NCBI GenBank assembly: GCA_000818945.1
Contig: KN805370.1
Location: forward strand, 384,111 to 448,110
Direction of reading: 5' to 3'
Length of the DNA: 64,000 nucleotides
Origin: Schizochytrium sp. CCTCC M209059
Lineage: Eukaryota; Sar; Bigyra; Thraustochytrida; Thraustochytriidae
Part shown: piece after piece, positions 39,614 to 50,862 of the stretch
Layout: every line of letters begins with the position of its first letter
How positions within the stretch are numbered: position 1 is the first letter of the stretch
The notes under the pieces: generated by a model
Database searches by the model: none
What the model was told of the DNA's origin: nothing
What the model saw: only the letters and a program-made list of their open reading frames with translations
Translations under genes and position numbers: made by a program

Positions 39614-39889
39614 ATGAGCCTGGCAAGCAAGGTGGCGGCACACGCCAAGGAGCTGCGCTTCGTGTTCTGCACGTCGAGCGAGGGCAGCAAGGGCCTGCGC
39701 GAGTTCGTCAAGTCGTCCTACGTGCCGCTTAAGAAGGAGAACCCCAAGTTCCCCCTTTTGGTGCGCGAGTGCGAGGGCGCACAACCGCGCGTTATGGCCC
39801 GATTTGCCAAGGGCAAGGAGGAGGCCATTAGCGTCGAGGGCATGAGCGCCAAGGAGGTCGAGGGAGTTGTGGAGAAACTGATCAGCTAA
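39614..39889 (+). CDS. NDUFA2: NADH dehydrogenase (complex I) subunit NDUFA2/B8
   Basis: 91 aa, essentially the full length of the family. The thioredoxin-like L51/S25/CI-B8 fold is clear: LRFVFCTSSEGSKGLREFV, then YVPLKKENPKFPLLVREC and AQPRVMARFAKGKE, with a final helix VEGVVEKLIS. NDUFA2 is an accessory subunit on the matrix arm of mitochondrial complex I. Typical of this subunit, there is no cleavable presequence. The ATG has an ACACCATGAG context. The gene is intronless and lies tail-to-tail with the phosphatase-RING gene. Confidence 0.95.
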   Translation: MSLASKVAAHAKELRFVFCTSSEGSKGLREFVKSSYVPLKKENPKFPLLVRECEGAQPRVMARFAKGKEEAISVEGMSAKEVEGVVEKLIS

Positions 39890-40450
39890 CCGAAAGGTAA
39901 TTTTCTTTGTCATGGTTGTTGTTTGTTTTTCTTGTCAGAAATATTAAAAAGATACAGGGGACCTGGCAGAGAGAGAGAGAGAAAGAGCGAATGAGCGAAC
40001 GAGCAAGCGAGTCCACCTTTCCCCCTTCCCTTTTGAGAAGAAGAAGAAAAAGGGGGGGGAAACTATGGGAGTAGCTCGCTTTGTCCTCTCGGGCTATAGA
40101 CGATTTGCTCATGTTTTCTCTGCAAATTATTGTTGTTCTTGTTGAAGACGACGATGATGATGATGATGATGATGATAATGAAGCCTGCATCTTGCTTGGT
40201 CTTGGTGTGGTCTGTGAATAAATGAAACAATGCAACGGCAAGACTCCTGCGCAGCCTGAATCTGACCCCATCCTCTTTCTCACAATGAAGCAAAATAAAA
40301 AGAGAGAAAAGGAAAGAAGGGAAGAGGGCAAGGTCCTGGCTACGAGGAAAGAAGCCGTGCGTCCGGTCGGTCAATGGCAAGAACAAGGGAGTTGCTTGAC
40401 CCGTCGACCGATCGGTCAAATCGAATGAAGAAAGCGGACTTCCAGTTCAA
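39890..40450. other. Tail-to-tail spacer
   Basis: Contains GA (39969-39983) and GAT (40150-40178) microsatellites. No gene is seen. Confidence 0.6.
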
Positions 40451-41554
40451 TCAATCCGCCAAAGGTGGGGGCGATGGACTCCGTGGTGGAGGGGGGCATG
40501 CGGTCCGCCATGAACTGAGGTCCTCGATGCTACTCGAGCGCTTGCGAATGCCCTCTTCGGGATTCGCGTCAGCACGAGACGCGGTCTTGTATGCGCAATG
40601 CGCGCACTCGGCACCTGGCGCAAACTTGCGGAGACACGAGCCACAGCAACGGTGCCCACAGGCAAACTTTTTGCTGTCAAAGTTCACATGTAGGCACACG
40701 GGGCAGGGCAAAAAGTCGTCCATGGTGAGCGAAGCTTGCGCAAGCACGTCCGTCTCGTACACCAACAGCTGACGGATAAAACCCATGTTGGGCGCCGCAA
40801 CCGAGCGACGAGACTTGGCAAGTTCGAGGCCCTCGCGCAAGGGCAGCCTGCGATACCTGATGAGCCACGCGAGAAAGACAGAGATACTACGCGAAACGCC
40901 CTTGCTGCAATGGATGAGGATGATCTCATCCTCTGCCTCGTGCTGGATGAAGCTCGTAACGGCATCGAGCTTGCCCAAAAGAGTCTCGCACGTGTCGTCG
41001 CTCAGCTCGACCTGCATGTACTGGAAATCGGGATCCTCGGCAAATTTGTTTGGTGCTCCGCGCGTGCAGTTCACAATCGTGCGGATGCCAAATTTGTCGA
41101 GGCCCTTGCGAAACCTGGACATCTTTTCCGTACCGACGTAGATGCGACGCGGACCACGCGAGCCCTCGATGCATCGAAAAGACCCGCTCTCGTCTTCGTC
41201 CCGCTGCCACATGAGCGAGACATCATGGTGGTCGAGGCGATTTGCGTGTTGCAGGTGATTGGGCTGTTGGCTCTGTTGCCGTTCCTTGCGGTCTGGTCCG
41301 CCCCGGATGACTCTGATCTCAGGCACGGACGGCACGGACGCGGACGAGCTCGACCTGGACGTGCTGGCCGAGCTCACGCTGCAGTGATCTCGGGGCTCGC
41401 GCTCGTCGAGTCGGAGCGCCGCCAGCTTTCGCTGGGCGCTCGCGAGTTCGGCCTCCATGGCGCCGCCAGCGGAGGAGCTCCTCCGACTTGTGTGCCTGTC
41501 CCCCTCGTCAGCGCGGAGCGCGTCGACGCCCATCGCACGGCGCTCCTCCACCTC

Positions 41555-41591
<37 letters not shown>

Positions 41592-41668
41592 ACGATGGCC
41601 TGGCGCCCGCCAGGCAGCGAGCACGACGTGGGTCTGCCGCAGCTCCTTTGTCTGGCGCGAGCGGCCAC
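40451..41668 (-). CDS. Dual-specificity phosphatase fused to a C-terminal RING finger
   Basis: 405 aa. The N-terminus has poly-Gln (CAG repeats at 41555-41595), Ser-rich and basic sequence; later in-frame ATGs (MGVDALRAD, MEAELASAQ) could also initiate. A DSP domain covers about residues 155-315: RIYVGTEKMSRF, then the general-acid-type loop around ELSDDT and the catalytic P-loop HCSKGVSRS with Cys254. A conserved NMGFIRQLLVYE helix follows. At residues 322-358 lies a full RING pattern, C-x2-C-x11-C-x-H-x2-C-x2-C-x9-C-x2-C (CPVC ... CGHRCCGSC ... CAHC), typical of E3 ubiquitin ligases. The C-terminal tail is Ser/Pro-rich. A phosphatase and E3 in one chain suggests coupled dephosphorylation and ubiquitination of the same target (inference). 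Confidence 0.85.
41555..41595. repeat. CTG/CAG trinucleotide repeat (poly-Gln coding)
   Basis: About a dozen CTG units; encodes poly-Gln on the minus strand near the start of the phosphatase-RING protein. Confidence 0.95.
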
Positions 41669-41866
41669 TCGTGGCCGGCCGGGGTCGGTCGTAGCAGCAG
41701 TGTCGCCAGCGATGCTGAGCGCGCTCGCTCGAAAAGCAAGCTAGCTAGCTAGCCAGCTCGTCTACTTGATGGCGCCGCCAAACCCCCGCTCGCTCGCTCG
41801 CTCGCTCGCTCTCTCGCGCCGCGAACAAGCCGCAGCCGCGCGCGCGCGTCCGTCTGTCTGTCGCCC

Positions 41867-42076
41867 NNNNNNNNNNNNNNNNNNNNNNNNNNNNNNNNNN
41901 NNNNNNNNNNNNNNNNNNNNNNNNNNNNNNNNNNNNNNNNNNNNNNNNNNNNNNNNNNNNNNNNNNNNNNNNNNNNNNNNNNNNNNNNNNNNNNNNNNNN
42001 NNNNNNNNNNNNNNNNNNNNNNNNNNNNNNNNNNNNNNNNNNNNNNNNNNNNNNNNNNNNNNNNNNNNNNNNNNNN
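41867..42076. other. Assembly gap (run of N)
   Basis: 210 N, flanked by CGCTCG-type and GTCTGTCT simple repeats. Confidence 1.
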
Positions 42077-42255
42077 TCGCTCGCCGTCGCGCGCGGCAGG
42101 GCACGGCGGCGAACGGACGCGGCCTGGCACGCCCTGCCGCGGGTCGACGCGCCGCAGCCGCGAGGGGACTTAGTAGGCGGGCAGGCGCACAGGCAGCTAG
42201 CTTGAGCTGGCGCGGGCGGCGTACGCGGCGCGGGCAGGTCGAGCGCGTGCTTTTC

Positions 42256-42286
<31 letters not shown>

Positions 42287-43561
42287 AGACCTCGCCGACC
42301 GAGGTGATGCGGTGGCCGGCTGGGGCCGTCGTGGAAGTCCCTGAGGATGACCGGGAGGAAGGAGGCGGGGTCGTCGGTTGATTGATCGATCGATTGATTG
42401 ATTGATTGATTGACTGTGATGGATGGATCGATTGTATGGTCCCGCGCGTCCGAGCCGGACCGTCCGTGTGCGGTCTGCGAGCCCCGCGGTTGCCAGGCGC
42501 AGTGGCTGGCTCGCTGGCTGACAGGGGCGGGGGGAAACGGCAGCGGGCAGCGCGCGAGGAGGGACAGAAACCTGAGGAGGGGACAAGGAAGGGAGCGAGG
42601 GAAGAAGGCGCGCAAGGGTTGCCACCCTCGCTCGCTTCGCGAACAGCAGAACTGACTGCTTAGCGAGACGCAGTTGAGATGAGCGCGGACCTCTCACGCT
42701 CTAGCCCTGTTTTTTTCTTCTCGCTTGCTTGAAGAGCTAAGTAGCCTAGGAGCTCGTCCTGCAGAAGTTCTTTTCACGTTCCAATTCTCTTTAGTGGCGT
42801 TGAGGTCGGAGCTCTACCAATCAATGCACGCCTGCGAGCAAGCGTGCGAACCGGTCCTTCTTGCGGCACGTGCGCTCCTGCGCTGGGGTGAATCAAGCTC
42901 TGCCGCCCGCGCAGAGCAAGGCAGCCTGAGCGTGCCGGCAGGAACGTGCCCAGGGCGTTCGTGAGCTCGCCGTCGGAGATGGCGGTCAAGAGAGAGAGGA
43001 GAGGGAGCCAGAAAGGGAGACAGAGGTCCGCCGCCTGTGAGAGAGGAGAGCCTGACTGACCCTGCGGGTCCGTTCTCCCGCTCCGTCGCGCCGCCAGCGC
43101 TGGCTGGCGCAAGGGTCAAGCGAGCGAGCGAGCGAGTGAGCGAGCAGCCGCGCAAGCGAATGACTCGAGAGACGGGCGGGCGGGTCCCTCTCTCGGCTCT
43201 CTCTCTCTCTGTCTCCGTGTCGAGTCGAGTCGAGTCGCCTGTCCAGTTTTTGGCCTCTACAGACGCTGCCGCCGCGATTTTCGCGCCCGCGCCGCGACAA
43301 GTCAGAGCTCTGCTCTGCGCGTCTCGGCCTCCGCCGCGCGCGCAAGAGCGTCTGCGCTGCGCTCGGCTGGCGGGGAGCTGTTGCCGCTGCCGCCAGTCCA
43401 GACCAGACCAGACCAGACCCGTTGGCGAACGGGAGCAAGGCTTGTGAGCTGCGACTGTGAGAATCAATCAAACAATCAGTCAATCAGTCAATCCCTTGCT
43501 GCTCCCGCCTCGCCTGCCGCCCGTTTCGAGCCCGCTCCTCCGTTCGTCGCCGCCGCTGCGC

Positions 43562-43598
43562 TGCGCCGCGCCGCGCCGCGCCGCGCCGCGCCGCGTCG
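43562..43598. repeat. CCGCG pentamer array
   Basis: About seven tandem copies of CGCGC/GCCGC pentamers, read directly. Confidence 0.95.
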
Positions 43599-44149
43599 CT
43601 TGGCCTGGCCTGGCCTGGCCTCGCGGAGCTGCAGCCGCAGCCGCGCGAACTCCAGCCGCCTCGCCGCGCACAGCGTGCTTTTATAGTTTGCTGGGTCTCC
43701 CGAACCGAGGCTTTTTGAGGTTTTGAATTTGAAGGTTTGAATTGGAATTTGAATTGGAATTGGAATTTGAACTCGAAAAGCTTGAATTTGATTTTAAATG
43801 TGAATTTAGGAGTTCAAACCGGTCGACATTTGAATCTTCTCCGCCCGGTCAGTCTCTAGAGGGACATCGGCCGTCCGTCCCTCCGGGGGCCTGGCCGCGT
43901 CGCGCCGCACCTGGTCCTGTGCGAGAGGCGCGCGCAACGGCGGCGAGGCTGGGCGCGGCGTGCGGAGGTGCGAATGGGGCGAAGATGCGGGGAGACCACG
44001 CAGATTCGGGGGGGAATACAGTTCACGGGACCACGTGACATTGCGCGGGCGGTACCATGTGCTGTGCTGCTGGGCAGCGGAAAAGATCGAAGCGGCTTCA
44101 TCTCAAGAATTGTCTTCGTACGTTACTTTACGGTTATGGCGACTGCGAC

Positions 44150-44156
44150 CGCAGCA

Positions 44157-44203
<47 letters not shown>

Positions 44204-44215
44204 TGCTGCATCGAT
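44150..44215. repeat. CAG trinucleotide repeat in spacer
   Basis: Interrupted CAG/CAA run outside any supported gene. Confidence 0.95.
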
Positions 44216-44562
44216 GTATACATACATGTACACCGACTCCGGTCTGGTGGCTCTAGTCTGGCCACCCAAAGCCCAATCGAGCCTTCGACAAGAAGTAGCG
44301 GACAAAGACGCCCCCAGGTAATATGTCGTCGCGGCGCAAGATGTGCATGTACTAACGTAGTTCAATGATGATCAAGCGGGGCGAAGATGATCCCATCATG
44401 AAGATGACGCAGGGAAAAAAGAGAGAACAACAAACTCTAAAAGAGAAAACATCGAAAACATCAATTTTGGAATAATAGAGCCTGCTTGAACTTGAAGACC
44501 CTTTCCTTTCCTCAAGGGCGAGGTGAACAGAACCCTTGGTTACTTGGTTGGTGAGACGTTGC

Positions 44563-47500
44563 CTAGTTCGACATCGCAAAGAGAGGCTCGTTGCACGAGG
44601 GGCAGTTGGGAGCGTCGTTATGCACCGTCTGCTTGCGATTGCAATGGCGGCACAGGACCGTGCTGTAGCCGTCCTCAGCAGACTCATCGTCGTCCGAGTC
44701 GATGATGACGCGGCCACGATGGTCCTTCTTGACAATCTCCTGCGTCTCGAGCAAACGCTCCCGCTCCTCCACAGAGAATCCCTTCTTCTCGAGCATGCTG
44801 TCGGAGGCCATGTAATCGCGGACCTCCGCCTCGACCTCATACAACTCGTCCTGCTCCTCGGGGCTGAGCTTGGCGTTGACCTTGTCAAGCTTGTCAAGCG
44901 GGCGGCCCACGGGAGAAAACTTGCCAGACGCGAGGCGGTTCAGCGCTCGGGACACGTGCTTGTTCACAACGGGAATGCTCTCGCGCTTGACGAGAAAGTC
45001 GGAGAGAGCTTCCTTCCACTGCAAAAAGCCCGACTCCGAATCAAAGGAAATGACCAGCTCGCGCTTGCGCTTCTCCATGTCCGCCGAGTCGTGGTCAATG
45101 TACAGATAGCCTCCGACGATCTGAAGAACATTCTGACGGTCCTGAAACTGGCGCGGGTTATCGTAAACCCTCGTCGGAAAGGTGTGGTTCTTGCCGTTCA
45201 AGATGAAAATGTCCTTCGTCTTCGGGTTCTTGCCCGCCGTCAGGTATGTGATCTTCAGCTCATGCGGGTCATACGTAAAGTTGCGGTGCTTCCAGCGCCG
45301 TCCGAACGAAGGAAACTTGGGCGCGCGCACTGGAAGCTTGTGCCCAGAGGCGCGGTAGATGGAACGTTCCTCGGGGGCCTCGGCCATAACGGCTTGTCCG
45401 TAAATGAAGTCACCCTCGCTGTCCTCGTCAACGTCCGACTCGCCGTCCATCTCGTCCTTTGAATCGTTCAAGAAGCGATTCGGCATGCCTTCCGGGTGCA
45501 AGTACGACTTGCGGGCAGGTACCCGGCGTTCCTTCTTGCCGCGACGGTTCTGACGGTTCTTCGTGACCATGTGCACGGCGAAGGCGTGCTTCCGCGAGGA
45601 CTTGACGCGACGCGAGTGCTTCTTGTAGTTCGCAAAGCTTCCTGTGTCCGCCTCCATGTCGTCAAGATGCTGGCGACGCTGGGCAAGTCGCGCCTCCATG
45701 CGCTCGCGCTTCTGACGCCGGTTGGCGCGGAGCTCGTTCTGCTGCTCCTCCATGGCCCTGATTTTCTCTTCCCTCTCGGCAACCGCAGCTGCCTCCCTCT
45801 CTTCCTCCTCGCGCAGACGCTGCTGGTCCGAGTGGAAGGTGTCTTCCGCATCAAAGAGTTCGCGCTCGCGCTCTTCGATGAGACGCTTCATGCGCTCCAG
45901 ACGCTCCGCGGCGCTCAATGCATTCGCAACGCTCTTGCCGCGCGTGCGACGCCGGGCCGCGCTCTTCTTCGACTGCACAGAGAACCGGCTCGAGGCACGC
46001 GACATGCGGCTCGAGGCGCGCGATTTGCGCGACGTCGACTTGCGCGCATCGGGTGACGGGCCGTCGCCCTCGTCCGCATTCGCGGCATCGCCGTAGTCGC
46101 CATCCTCTTCCTCCTCATAGTCCTCCTCGTCCCCTTCTTCGTCATCCTCGAACGGATTGATGGAGCTCATCATCTCGAGATGCTCGATCTGCTTGGCGAG
46201 GCGTGCCTCATAGTTGGGGCGGTTTTGCTTCATTTTGGCCGCGAGCTGCTCCACCTTTTCAAAGGCCTTGCGGCGCTTCTCCGCTTCGGCCTTTTCCTTC
46301 TTGCGCTTGGCATCCTCACGTTCGAGGCGTTCGCGCTCTTTGCGGGCCGCCTCGGCACGCTTGCGGGCGGCTTCCTGCTCTTGGCGCTCGCGCTCCAGCT
46401 CGGCTTGAAGCTCGCGCTCTTTGCGCTCGGCCTCGGCCTCGGCTTCCTTGACCAGCTTGCGGTAAACCTTGAGGGCCTTGCGGCGCCGCACTAGGTTCTG
46501 CACAGCCACTGCTGCCCAATACACCTTGCGCTCGAACGAGCTGTGCCACCACCGCTGAATCTGTCGCGCAGCCATGTCGCGATTCTGCGACCGGCTGAGC
46601 TTTTGGCTAAAGACGCGAAAGGCAAACATCTTGGCGAAGATGATGCGCCAACGATGACGCAAGAAAAAATGCTCAAAGCGCTCAAAGATCTTTTGCGCCT
46701 CCGACGAGCCACCATCCGCGCTCCACTTGGCAGCAGCACCCAGGATATCGTCCAGCTCAGCGAGCTTGCCCGACTTGAAGAACACCTTGGTCAGACCAAG
46801 CTTGTACGCGTCCGCAGGAATGCCAAACGCCCAAAAGAGCGCCGTCACAAAGGCGTGCTCCGAACCGGCGCCAATCGTGCGCCACTTTTGCAGCGCCTGC
46901 TCCGGGAGCACCTCCGCATAGGTATCGGTGAGGTCTTCGTACGCGACACGTGTGGGGAATCCGTTCTTGAGCACTTCGGCCGTTTGCAAGATCGAGAGCG
47001 CCTTGAGCTGTCCCGACACGTAGCGACGGTTGAACCACGTGTTGTCCTCGCGGACCAAGAACGGGTTCGGCTTGATGCACCGGATAAAAGTGCACCGCGT
47101 CGAGTCAAGATCGTCCTTGAGGTCCATGATTTGCTTGCGGAATTTGGACACAATCGACGCATTGTGCGTAGAACGGCCCTTCTTGCTTCCCTTGGTCTGC
47201 GCGCCCGTTGACTGCCAGATGTGGAGCACGAGCGGCTCAATGGTCGTATCGAAGAACTCGTCAACCTCCTTGGGCAGCTGATCCGAGTTCTTGACGATAA
47301 AGGAGCCGACCGTGTAACGGACGGCGCCCGCGTAGTGGAGCACGACAAAGTTGCGGTCGATGTCCTTGGGGTGGACCTTGCCGAACGCCTTGCTCCGCTT
47401 TTGCCCAAAGGTCTCATGCAGCTTGTCGTTGAGCTTGCTGTCATTTGGGTTAGGCATTTTGCTCTGCTGATCAATGATCTGCAGGATACCAGGTTGCTTT

Positions 47501-49496
47501 GAGGCAGCGACGCCTTCCAGCAACTCCATGCAGGCCGAGTTACGTTTCGGCAGCACGATATCATCGTCCTCATCAAGGACGAGCTGCTCGCGGCGGTAAA
47601 GTTCCGCCTCAGCGTGGAAGACCTGCTCGTTAAAGGTAGCTTGTAGCGACTCGTTCGTGTAGTTGATGAGGAGCTGCTCAAAGTCGTTGTGGCCAAAGGA
47701 CTCAAAGCCGAAAATGTCCAGCACGCCAATGACGTCTTGCGTCGAGGGCCGCATCAGGACGTCGCCATTGTCCTCGAGGTCCTGACTGCTCACGCTCATG
47801 TTGATCCGAACCAGAATGTGGTTGAAGAGCCGCGAGTACAGCGCACGTGCCACGGCATCGCACGCTTCGCGGGCCTGCGAGGCCTCGTTGAAGACCGTAA
47901 TTGCGGCTGCATGGCCTGACTGGATGGTGCGCTCCGTAAAGAGGCGGCCGAAAGCGTCGGCGTCCTCAAAGCCGAGCAGACGGATCGCATGCTCAAGGGC
48001 TTCGAGCGACGAGTCGGAACGGCTCACCTGCGCAACAAAGCCCTCCGGCCTGTCGTCGTCCTTGAAATCAATGTTGCCCAGGTGCAGGACGGCGGCCGCA
48101 GTGCGAAAGATGATTTCAATGTCCGAGTCCTTGAGGCCGATATCACTCAAGGCCTTGCGCATCTCCGTAAAACGCTTGCCGTCCTCGTTGCGCATCGCGG
48201 GCTTGTCCTGAATTGTATCGAGGCTTGGCTCCGATGCTGCGCCAGCGGCAAGGTAGCGGTAGACATTCTTGGAGGAGAGGCCGAGTCCATCGGACTGCAT
48301 CATGGGCGTCTTGAGCGTCACGCTCTTGTCTTTTGACGCAGCTGACAGCAACTGATAAAACAAATGGTAACCGCGCTCGCCCGCCTCGTGTGTCGTCACG
48401 CGACTGCGCTCCAAAAGGTACGTGGCCACGGAGGCCCCGACGATTGCGGATCCATCGGCGTCAAAGTGAAGCTTCATGAGCTTGCCGAAGCGCGACGAGT
48501 TGTCATTGCGCAAGGTACCTGCGTTACCAAACGACTCGAGGATCGGGTTCGTGCCCAAGAGACGCTTGTCGAGCTCGCCACCACCGCAGCGCTTGACGAG
48601 GTGACCGAGGACCATCTTGGAAGACTCTGTTTTGCCAGCACCGGACTCGCCGCCAACCACAACGGTTTGCGAGACTGGGGTCTCCACGTCCTCGGGCTTG
48701 CCTCCGTTGCGCACGAGTCTTTTGCGCTGGGCCATGCCAAACTTGAGTTGTTGGTACGCCATTTCCGCCATTGCATATGGGTGAGGCTTCGAGATCATCT
48801 TTGGGTCGCCGGCCACTGCCTGCGGGTCGTGAACACGCTTCACAGGGTTCACGGCGACCATGACGGCTCCGCCCAAAAACGTGTACGGCCTGTTGTACTG
48901 GCTACGTTTGTGCAAGTTCGAGAGAATCGTGGGCTCGTTCAAGTACGGCATCGCGCTCAGGTCATGGTATCCAGCCTCGAGCTTCGGGTTCACCGGGTAC
49001 GCAAGGTTCGTCAGTTGTTGCTTGCCGCTCTCGGACTCCACGAGGACCTTGTCATTGTGCACAATTTGCACTGTGCCGCCTGCGCTCCGCCAAAAAGGTT
49101 CGTTTTCGCATTACACCGTAGAAGAACGATGATGGACGGTACCAGTAGTAGTACAGTACGTGATGCTGTCAGTCATTCTTTCGAAACGAAACTCTTACGC
49201 TGGACGCGAAACAGCCTGGCAGACACGCTCGCGCCAAGGCTATGCTACTCTGTCTGTTGGCGCGACGCGCGAGAGCAAGCCCGGCCGGCAGTCGGCGCAA
49301 GCGAGCAAGCAAGCCAAAGCGCTGCAACAAACATTAGCAGCACTCTCTCTCTCTCTCTCTCTCTCTCTCCTACTCGTGCGCGCACACGCATGCACGTGAG
49401 CGCTCGACGCACGTCCCTTCCCTATCACTTACGTTCCCAGACCCACTCCGTGGAGCCCTTGACCCAGACTTGCTGGCCCTGCTTGAAGCCCTCCAT
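44563..49496 (-). CDS. Myosin heavy chain with IQ neck, coiled-coil, PH domain and C-terminal zinc ribbon
   Basis: Two exons: 49433-49496 (MEGFKQGQQVWVKGSTEWVWE) and 44563-49079, giving 1526 aa. Intron 49080-49432 has a GTAAGT donor and GCGCAG acceptor; the junction forms an Arg codon and rebuilds the myosin SH3-like N-terminus (WVWERGTVQIVHNDK). Without it the large exon has no ATG (it would begin with GTG). Motor motifs are P-loop GESGAGKTE (~165), switch I NDNSSRFGK (~214) and switch II DIFGFESFG (~470). IQ-type helices (~848 on) lead into a long charged, probably single alpha-helical, region, then acidic and Ser/Arg-rich segments. A PH domain at about 1285-1395 starts GRRWKHRNFTYDP, and the end is a CxxC...CxxC ribbon (CRHCNRKQTVHNDAPNCPSC). 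The tail should target membrane lipid. It is distinct from the MyTH4-FERM myosin at the left. Confidence 0.93.
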
Positions 49497-50341
49497 GGCG
49501 CCGCGGACGTCGTCCTCGTCGCTGCCGCCGTCAAGGTATCAGCGTTCTGCTGCTGCACGCGCTGCACGCGCTGCGCTGTCTGTATGTACGAATGTGCGCG
49601 GTATGTATTGTAGGTAGGATGACCGCACTCCGTCAAGCAATGCGCGGCCTCCACGCTCGCAGCTCCTCTCCAAGCCGCGCAGACGCGGCCTCGCTCTCGC
49701 GCTCGCGCTCGCCCTCGACCTCGCCGGCGCCCGTCGCGTCGTCTCCCGTCGCTCCGCGCGGCGCGAGGGACCGGGAAGAAAGCCAAGGCACGCCAAGCCA
49801 AGGCGAGGGAAGGGAGTTTGTTTGTTTGCCGCTCGTCGGTGCGGCCTTGCCGGGGCGGGCCGCAACAGGCCTATCCGGGCCGCCGCAAGTCCACAAACCT
49901 GACTCTCGCCCACTTCCGGCGCGCCGCGCAAGTGGACTATGCGCGCCGCGCAAGGGCGCGGAGGCGCGTGCACCCGGGGGGAGCACCCTGCGAGTCCGCG
50001 CCCTCCGCGGTGTGAGGCGCGCGCACTGCGAGACTCGATAGCGAGGCTGAGTTTTTTTTTTTTCTCCTTTTTTTACGAGTTGCTACTTTTTACTAGCGCA
50101 AGCGAGAAGAGGCGAGGCGGCTTGAAGCCCGAAGCCGTGCACGCTCTGCGCTCGACGCACGACGCGCCGGAGGGAGGCGAGGCCGCGAGTGCAAGTCGGC
50201 CGGTCGGCCGGACGGCCAGCCAGCCAGCCAGCCAGCCAGCCTGCGCCCGCGGTTCAGGTTCAGGTTCGACCGACCGGGCGAGACGATGCCGAGCGAGCGC
50301 AAGACGCACGGCCCGCGGGCGGAAAGTAAGGACAGACAGAC

Positions 50342-50372
<31 letters not shown>

Positions 50373-50862
50373 GAGAGAGACGTAAAGCGACGGAGAAGCT
50401 GGCCCGCGCTCGCGAGCGAGCGAGGGAGGGAATCGGCGAAGAGCGAGCGGCCGGATTCTGACTCTCTCTCTGCCGCTGGAGGCAGCGTGTCGACGGAGAG
50501 GGAGGAAGCGAGGGAGGGAGAGGAGGCTTTTCACACATGGGGCCGCGCGCCGGAATCAGCAGTCCTATGGTACTTCCTAGTGTGGCACTACTGCACGCGC
50601 TGGTCAAAGAGTCCTCCGGTGCCCCGCGGCGGGGGCAGGCACGCACAGTAGACCGGGCAGAGTGCAAGCTTGAGGCTTGCTGGCCCGGGTGGACGAGGGA
50701 AAAATGCACGTTAGTGACCCACGTTGGATTTACGAGCTGAGCGGGACGCGGGACGGGACTCGCAGGCTCTGACAGTGCAAAGCAGGCAAGCAGTGCAGGC
50801 AAAGCAGGCAGGACAGGGCAAAGGAGGTTTTTTTTTATTTGCGACTCAGACTAGGTTGACGG
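49497..50862. promoter_or_regulatory. Repeat-rich spacer upstream of the PH myosin
   Basis: 1.37 kb, GC-rich. It has a GACA/GAGA array (50331-50380), a GCCA run (50216-50240), and AGCAGGCAA/GCAGGCAAAG repeats (50776-50825). No protein is recognisable; the frames come from low complexity. Confidence 0.5.
50331..50380. repeat. GACA tetranucleotide array
   Basis: Two GACA runs separated by GAGA units, read directly. Confidence 0.95.

Larger units (their letters stand above)
41669..44562. other. Large spacer with gap, microsatellites and no clear gene
   Basis: 2.9 kb upstream of the phosphatase-RING gene and downstream of the second myosin. It contains gap 2 (41867-42076), an ATTG/ATCG tetramer array (42377-42415), a CCGCG pentamer array (43562-43598), an AATTTGA-rich patch (43724-43810) and CAG repeats (44150-44215). 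An open frame at 43968-44321 includes poly-Ala from the CAG repeat, with no domain. Confidence 0.5.

Noticed and set aside
48364..49617. 417-aa plus-strand frame opposite the PH myosin
   Set aside because: Antisense shadow; it runs through the real first intron and into low-complexity sequence.
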